Of a stretch of DNA of 18,184 nt, positions 14,623 through 18,184 are shown piece after piece. The stretch is from NCBI GenBank assembly GCA_910584215.1, contig CAJTYI010000033.1:1-18184 (forward strand), given 5' to 3'. The notes under the pieces were generated by a model. It was not told where the DNA came from, searched no databases, and was given only the letters and a program-made list of their open reading frames with translations. Each line of letters starts with the position of its first letter. Position 1 is the stretch's first letter. The position numbers were made by a program, and so were the translations under genes. This DNA is from an uncultured Roseburia sp. Lineage in GTDB: Bacteria > Bacillota > Clostridia > Lachnospirales > Lachnospiraceae.

Positions 14623-14763
14623 CTCACCACTCCTGTACTTTTTAATAAATCTTTATGAGAGCCGCGCTTATCCTATGCGGCCCAATGTGCCTTTTGTCCA
14701 TCCCTGATGCCCCAAGCGTGTCTGCGGCCGCGCATCCCGGTCGGCATACATGATATACACGCC
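14623..14763 (-). promoter_or_regulatory. Long structured 5' leader with a 27-codon upstream frame
   Basis: The transcript expected from the promoter at 14770-14798 has about 140 nt before the membrane-protein ATG. Its first bases can pair over distance (GCGTGT/ACACGC at 14757-14762 and 14716-14721). It contains the palindrome GCGGCCGC (14724-14731) and a GCCGC/GCGGC hairpin (14661-14681). A frame from ATG 14751 to TAA 14668 would encode 27 residues beginning MYADRDARPQ, with only a weak AAGG 10 nt upstream. It does not match a riboswitch class I know. Confidence 0.4.
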
Positions 14764-14769
14764 TTAACG

Positions 14770-14798
14770 ATTGTACATAAAAAACGGCAGAAAATCAA
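14770..14798 (-). promoter_or_regulatory. Sigma-A promoter of the zinc-ribbon membrane-protein gene
   Basis: TTGATT (14793-14798) and TACAAT (14770-14775) on the minus strand, exactly 17 bp apart, with a T-rich spacer. This is the best sigma-A match in the 409-bp gap and gives a start near 14763. Confidence 0.75.
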
Positions 14799-14835
14799 GT
14801 TTTTTGTAGCGCCGCAACCTGACTTTTGTCACATT

Positions 14836-15000
14836 CTAGTGTACTGACCCGTTCATTTTCAGCTAAATGACGCAGAATGAATTTTCAGTCTACAAGGCGA
14901 CTGAATGAGGCGATGCGGTGGCATCGTCGATTGAAGCCAACGTGGCAGATGGAAATTCAGGCAAGTCATTTGGCGAAATATGAACCGGTCAGTACACTAG
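14836..15000. repeat. 165-bp imperfect palindrome, MITE-like element or long hairpin
   Basis: The two ends are inverted copies. The outer 14 bp (CTAGTGTACTGACC) are perfect, and 31 of the outer 36 bp match. Pairing continues with small shifts (TGAATTTTCA against TGAATTTCCA) to a central CGATGC-GGTG-GCATCG hairpin at 14911-14926, so nearly the whole element folds on itself. It sits between the restriction-enzyme stop (15032) and the promoter of the membrane-protein gene. No transposase is encoded. Either a non-autonomous mobile element or a structured RNA/terminator would fit. No clear target duplication is visible beyond the ends. Confidence 0.75.
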
Positions 15001-15031
15001 GGCGCTATCGGTTATGATCCGCTCCGCTGGT

Positions 15032-18000
15032 TCATAAAAATAACCGGCACACACACTCATCCAGCTCTTTTTCCAACGCCAAAACTTTTGCGGCGTCAAC
15101 CTTATCCCTGCGCATATTCTCGTGCAGTCCGACCGAGCGCGCCGCGATCTCGCTGTGAAGCACAGAAGCGCTGTCATATTTGGGAATGGCAAGATATTTT
15201 AAAACGTCGACGCCCCGGTTGGTCGCTATCGCGTATCCGTCAATCACCCGTATCACGCTCGGCGAATTGATGATGCCGCAGACATAATGCGCTTCCATTT
15301 TATCATACATGTCCAGCATGAGTACTTTAGAGTCAACCACAATCACCTTATCCGCGCTGAAAAGTTCGGGGTCTGCGCCCGGTATGCTCTCACTGTAATG
15401 TCCGACCACCACAGCAGCCATGCTCCCGGTCTGTTCTTTCCACAATACTTTATATGGCGCGTAAGTATAGGTACCCACATTGTCCAGCCGATAAAACGGA
15501 TTCCTCTTTTCGTCAAAAAATTTACCGTTCTTCTTTCTCGTCTCTAACAGTTCCTCCCTGTAATATAACAGCCATTCATAGGTCTTGGGCGCACTTTGCG
15601 CCAGCTCCCCCTCCGGTATGCCGTATTTGTGCTCGCCAGTGTGCGGAACCAGCATATACTCATGGGATTTTACCCGCCACCTGGCAATGTTTCTTCCGCC
15701 CAGCATAGGATAAACATGCGTCTCCTCAATCCGCCCGCTGTGTTCTCCCTTATCCTGGATATCCTGCCTGCGCGAACGTGACATATCATTGACAATCTCC
15801 AGATAGCCCTCCCCATCTCTTCTTGGCTGCTTTAATATATAAACGCCTTTGGCCCCTGCCGGTTCGATTCCCTTGCGCCCCTTATACACCCGCTCTTTGG
15901 CGCAATCCAACAGGCGGTTGGCAAACTTCATATTCTCTAGTGTCAGCCAAGCCGACTGCCGGTCTTTTTGGTCAACAGGCTGCGCGCTGACCACATGGCT
16001 TTTCACCATCCGCTCTACCTGCTGCCAGGACGCATGTGTGTCAATCCGCGTCTTACCGCCCAACTGCTCAAAAATCTGATACTGCGCCATGGGATAAACC
16101 ATTTTTTCGCTCTTCCTAAATGCGATCGCCACGGTAGCAATTGTAAAAAGCTTTACTTTGGAAAAATCATGTACACATTCCACCGCAAACGGCACATTTT
16201 GTCCATTTCTGACAATGGAAAATTTGCGAAAACCTTCGCCGCCCTTGGTCGATTTCAAAAAAGAAGCCGGAAGCAAAAACACCATCGCCGCTTTGTTTTT
16301 CAGGTATTGATCCATGGCCACATATGTGACTGCCATGGCAAAATCATCATGCGTCGTCTTTTTGTCATAGGCGCTTTTTTCAAATACGCCGTAACTCTGC
16401 CAGATCGACAATGTCCTCTCGCGATAACTCTTACTCATCGCTTTCCAGGCAATCCACGGCGGATTACCGACGACATAGTCAAACTTATCCCCGATCATGA
16501 CCGGCGCAAAACTGTTTTTAAATATGATCGGCCAAAACGAATCCTGCCCAGCCATATGATACTTATAGATACTGTCAAACAACTTATGTACAATTTTTTC
16601 GTCTTTTTCCTGTATGAGCTGCTCCCCCAGCACCTGCTGATAAAAATTTTCGTACGCATACTTGTGCTCTATGTAGAAGCTCAATTTATTTAAAAACTCA
16701 TTTCCACTTTTATAATCTTTAAACTTCGGCATCTCAAATTTGTCGACGGACGTCTCTAAGCGCAAGATCTCGTCATTCTCCTCCGTGTAGACGACCGGCG
16801 CCAATATAGAATCCGCGATAAAGACCGGTATGCTGACCGCATCCCCAAAATATTCGTTGCAGTTATTATAATATGCAGAAAATATAATCAGAATATAATT
16901 TGTCTTGGCCGACACGACCGATATAGGATTGATATCAAACCCCACTATATTGCGCGTAATTTTTTCGATATCCTTTTTATCGATTTTCCACTCCCTTTCA
17001 CTCACAATGCGCTTGATCGCCTGCGCCAAAAACGGACCGGAGCCTGCCGTCGGGTCCATCAGCTTCTTGTCAATGTCCCCCTCGTATCCGACCATATCTA
17101 AGACATGCTCCACAATCCAGTCGGGTGAAAAATATTCTCCCATCAGGTGACGCAGCTGGGCGGGAATCAAACCCATATACACTTCCTGCAAAATGTCCTG
17201 TATCGTTTCCGGTTTTAGCAGAAAGGTATTTAAGTCAAAGTAACTGATTTTTTGCAGGACTTCATTGACAATTTTCTCATCAAACGTAAGATTTTCTCCA
17301 TCGGGCCGATGGTTGGTGTAGATAAACCACTCCAGAAAATGCGGCTCAAAAAAATTATCGACCAGGCGCTGCCTGCCAAAAAAGCTCTCGCCCGCGAACA
17401 AGCGGTCAATCGACGCCTTGTCCAGCCCCTGCTTGACCGTAAACATGGGGTCGATCAGCTGCGACAAAAAAGAGTATACCAGCAACTTCAAAAAAATGTT
17501 AAAAAATGTCTGCATGGAAAACAGATAGAGCTTACTGTCGATATTCTGGTTCTCATGAATATCATAGAGTTCCCGAATCTTAGATGATACCTCCGTAAAA
17601 TCAGTGGCTTCCCGGTCCTCCCCGTACATAACGCCAAAGACCCGGTCCCATTCGCGATACAAGGTCCGCACGCGATTATTGATTTGATTGATATCATTCA
17701 CATGCAGATCTATACAGCGGTAAATGGACAAAATACTGTCTCTGACAAATTTGTTTTTGGGATGCACCATCTGCGTTACATTGTGTTTATTGAGCGTCAT
17801 CTGCTCACGCTGTCTGAGCAAAAACACTAATTTTTTTAATCCTCTGTCGAAATCCGTCATTTCCGAGCGAAACTCGACATTCAGCGGACAGGGAGTTTCT
17901 ATATCTAATTTAGACGTGTTGAGCGCGGCTCTTTTGGTGCTCGGAACAAAACGCGCAAAAATAAAACGGTTGCCGTCAAACCCGACGCCGATCCCGTCCA

Positions 18001-18184
18001 TCAACTTCTTCTCTGTCTTTTCCTTTTCCTCCCCAGGCACAAGCCCCGCATTGCTGATGATGTAATCGTACAGTCCATGGTCTCCGCCATGTTTGCGTCC
18101 ATATAAAGCTTCCTCGCATCCCGCCTTTTTATCGAAATATTTCTCTTTCTTAAATTCAAATTGAATTTCCCGGAACGTTGCGTC
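15032..18184 (-). CDS. Type IIG-like restriction-modification enzyme (nuclease + N6-adenine methylase + specificity), 5' end outside the window
   Basis: The frame is open to the right edge of the window, so at least 1050 residues are visible and the true start is missing; the GTG at 18040 is only an internal codon. Near the edge QFEFKKE (E-F-K at 18149-18157) followed by a helix-like stretch and DGIGVGFDGNRFIFARF fits the end of a PD-(D/E)xK nuclease domain. The middle holds the adenine-methylase motifs: GEYFSPDWIVEHVL, DPTAGSGPF (17030-17056), GFDINP and NPPW (16454-16465). The C-terminal third resembles a TaqI_C/Eco57I-type target-recognition region (YPMLGGRNIARWRVK). No helicase motifs are seen, which argues against type I or ISP enzymes. 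Such enzymes cut foreign DNA and protect their own by methylation. PglX-like phage-defence methylases are an alternative. No partner gene is visible. Confidence 0.85.
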   Translation of the reverse strand, partial: DATFREIQFEFKKEKYFDKKAGCEEALYGRKHGGDHGLYDYIISNAGLVPGEEKEKTEKKLMDGIGVGFDGNRFIFARFVPSTKRAALNTSKLDIETPCPLNVEFRSEMTDFDRGLKKLVFLLRQREQMTLNKHNVTQMVHPKNKFVRDSILSIYRCIDLHVNDINQINNRVRTLYREWDRVFGVMYGEDREATDFTEVSSKIRELYDIHENQNIDSKLYLFSMQTFFNIFLKLLVYSFLSQLIDPMFTVKQGLDKASIDRLFAGESFFGRQRLVDNFFEPHFLEWFIYTNHRPDGENLTFDEKIVNEVLQKISYFDLNTFLLKPETIQDILQEVYMGLIPAQLRHLMGEYFSPDWIVEHVLDMVGYEGDIDKKLMDPTAGSGPFLAQAIKRIVSEREWKIDKKDIEKITRNIVGFDINPISVVSAKTNYILIIFSAYYNNCNEYFGDAVSIPVFIADSILAPVVYTEENDEILRLETSVDKFEMPKFKDYKSGNEFLNKLSFYIEHKYAYENFYQQVLGEQLIQEKDEKIVHKLFDSIYKYHMAGQDSFWPIIFKNSFAPVMIGDKFDYVVGNPPWIAWKAMSKSYRERTLSIWQSYGVFEKSAYDKKTTHDDFAMAVTYVAMDQYLKNKAAMVFLLPASFLKSTKGGEGFRKFSIVRNGQNVPFAVECVHDFSKVKLFTIATVAIAFRKSEKMVYPMAQYQIFEQLGGKTRIDTHASWQQVERMVKSHVVSAQPVDQKDRQSAWLTLENMKFANRLLDCAKERVYKGRKGIEPAGAKGVYILKQPRRDGEGYLEIVNDMSRSRRQDIQDKGEHSGRIEETHVYPMLGGRNIARWRVKSHEYMLVPHTGEHKYGIPEGELAQSAPKTYEWLLYYREELLETRKKNGKFFDEKRNPFYRLDNVGTYTYAPYKVLWKEQTGSMAAVVVGHYSESIPGADPELFSADKVIVVDSKVLMLDMYDKMEAHYVCGIINSPSVIRVIDGYAIATNRGVDVLKYLAIPKYDSASVLHSEIAARSVGLHENMRRDKVDAAKVLALEKELDECVCRLFL

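Larger units (their letters stand above)
14623..15031. other. 409-bp intergenic region between the restriction enzyme and the membrane protein
   Basis: The region contains the palindromic element (14836-15000), a sigma-A promoter (14770-14798) and the structured leader (14623-14763). No further gene is supported. The 31 bp between the restriction-enzyme stop and the element hold no T-tract terminator. Confidence 0.6.

Noticed and set aside
15968..16693. 241-codon plus-strand open frame
   Set aside because: It is antisense to the methylase core, where the NPPW motif is clear on the minus strand. The composition looks like a shadow frame and no start signals are present.
15032..18040. GTG at 18040 as the start of the restriction-modification gene
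   Set aside because: The frame stays open to the window edge and the upstream codons continue a nuclease-like domain, so the GTG is internal.

Overview
The window looks like chromosomal DNA of a low-to-moderate GC, Gram-positive, probably spore-forming Clostridia bacterium, most likely Lachnospiraceae. This rests on strong AGGAGG-type ribosome sites, sigma-A-like promoters, GTG/TTG start codons, a lipobox lipoprotein and protein families typical of that group. No 16S or other phylogenetic marker is present, so the placement is inference. Every gene I can support lies on the minus strand, so transcription runs from the right end of the window to the left.

Right to left. (a) 15032-18184: the 3' part of a large single-chain restriction-modification enzyme (type IIG-like), cut by the window edge. 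(b) 14836-15000: a 165-bp almost fully palindromic element that resembles a MITE. (c) 13672-14763: a good sigma-A promoter, a ~140-nt structured leader with a short upstream reading frame, and an unrecognised zinc-ribbon-like membrane protein. (d) 11315-13574: a polar amino-acid-type ABC transporter operon (binding lipoprotein, permease, ATPase). Its binding protein is circularly permuted: the second half of the usual fold comes first. (e) 11070-11101: a terminator. (f) 8848-10989: an intracellular GH13 neopullulanase/cyclomaltodextrinase-like enzyme. (g) 8570-8863: a complete tRNA unit (promoter inside the end of the GH13 gene, tRNA-Tyr, tRNA-Leu, terminator). (h) 5008-8528: coaBC (coenzyme A synthesis) followed 14 bp later by a 762-residue protein with a CRP-like sensor domain and no DNA-binding domain that I can see. 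(i) 4654-5000: a 62-residue Asn/Ala/Ser-repeat protein with its own possible sporulation-type promoter and terminator. (j) 212-4589: a rhodanese, a THUMP-domain RNA methyltransferase, a secreted papain-family peptidase with a lectin-like domain, and a membrane-anchored cell-wall amidase. The last three are closely packed.

Most of the window is housekeeping (CoA, tRNAs, rRNA methylation, sugar use, cell wall). The parts most worth a second look are the permuted binding protein, which also lacks the usual carboxylate-binding Arg; the palindromic element next to the restriction enzyme; the small repeat protein; and the CRP-like protein coupled to coaBC.
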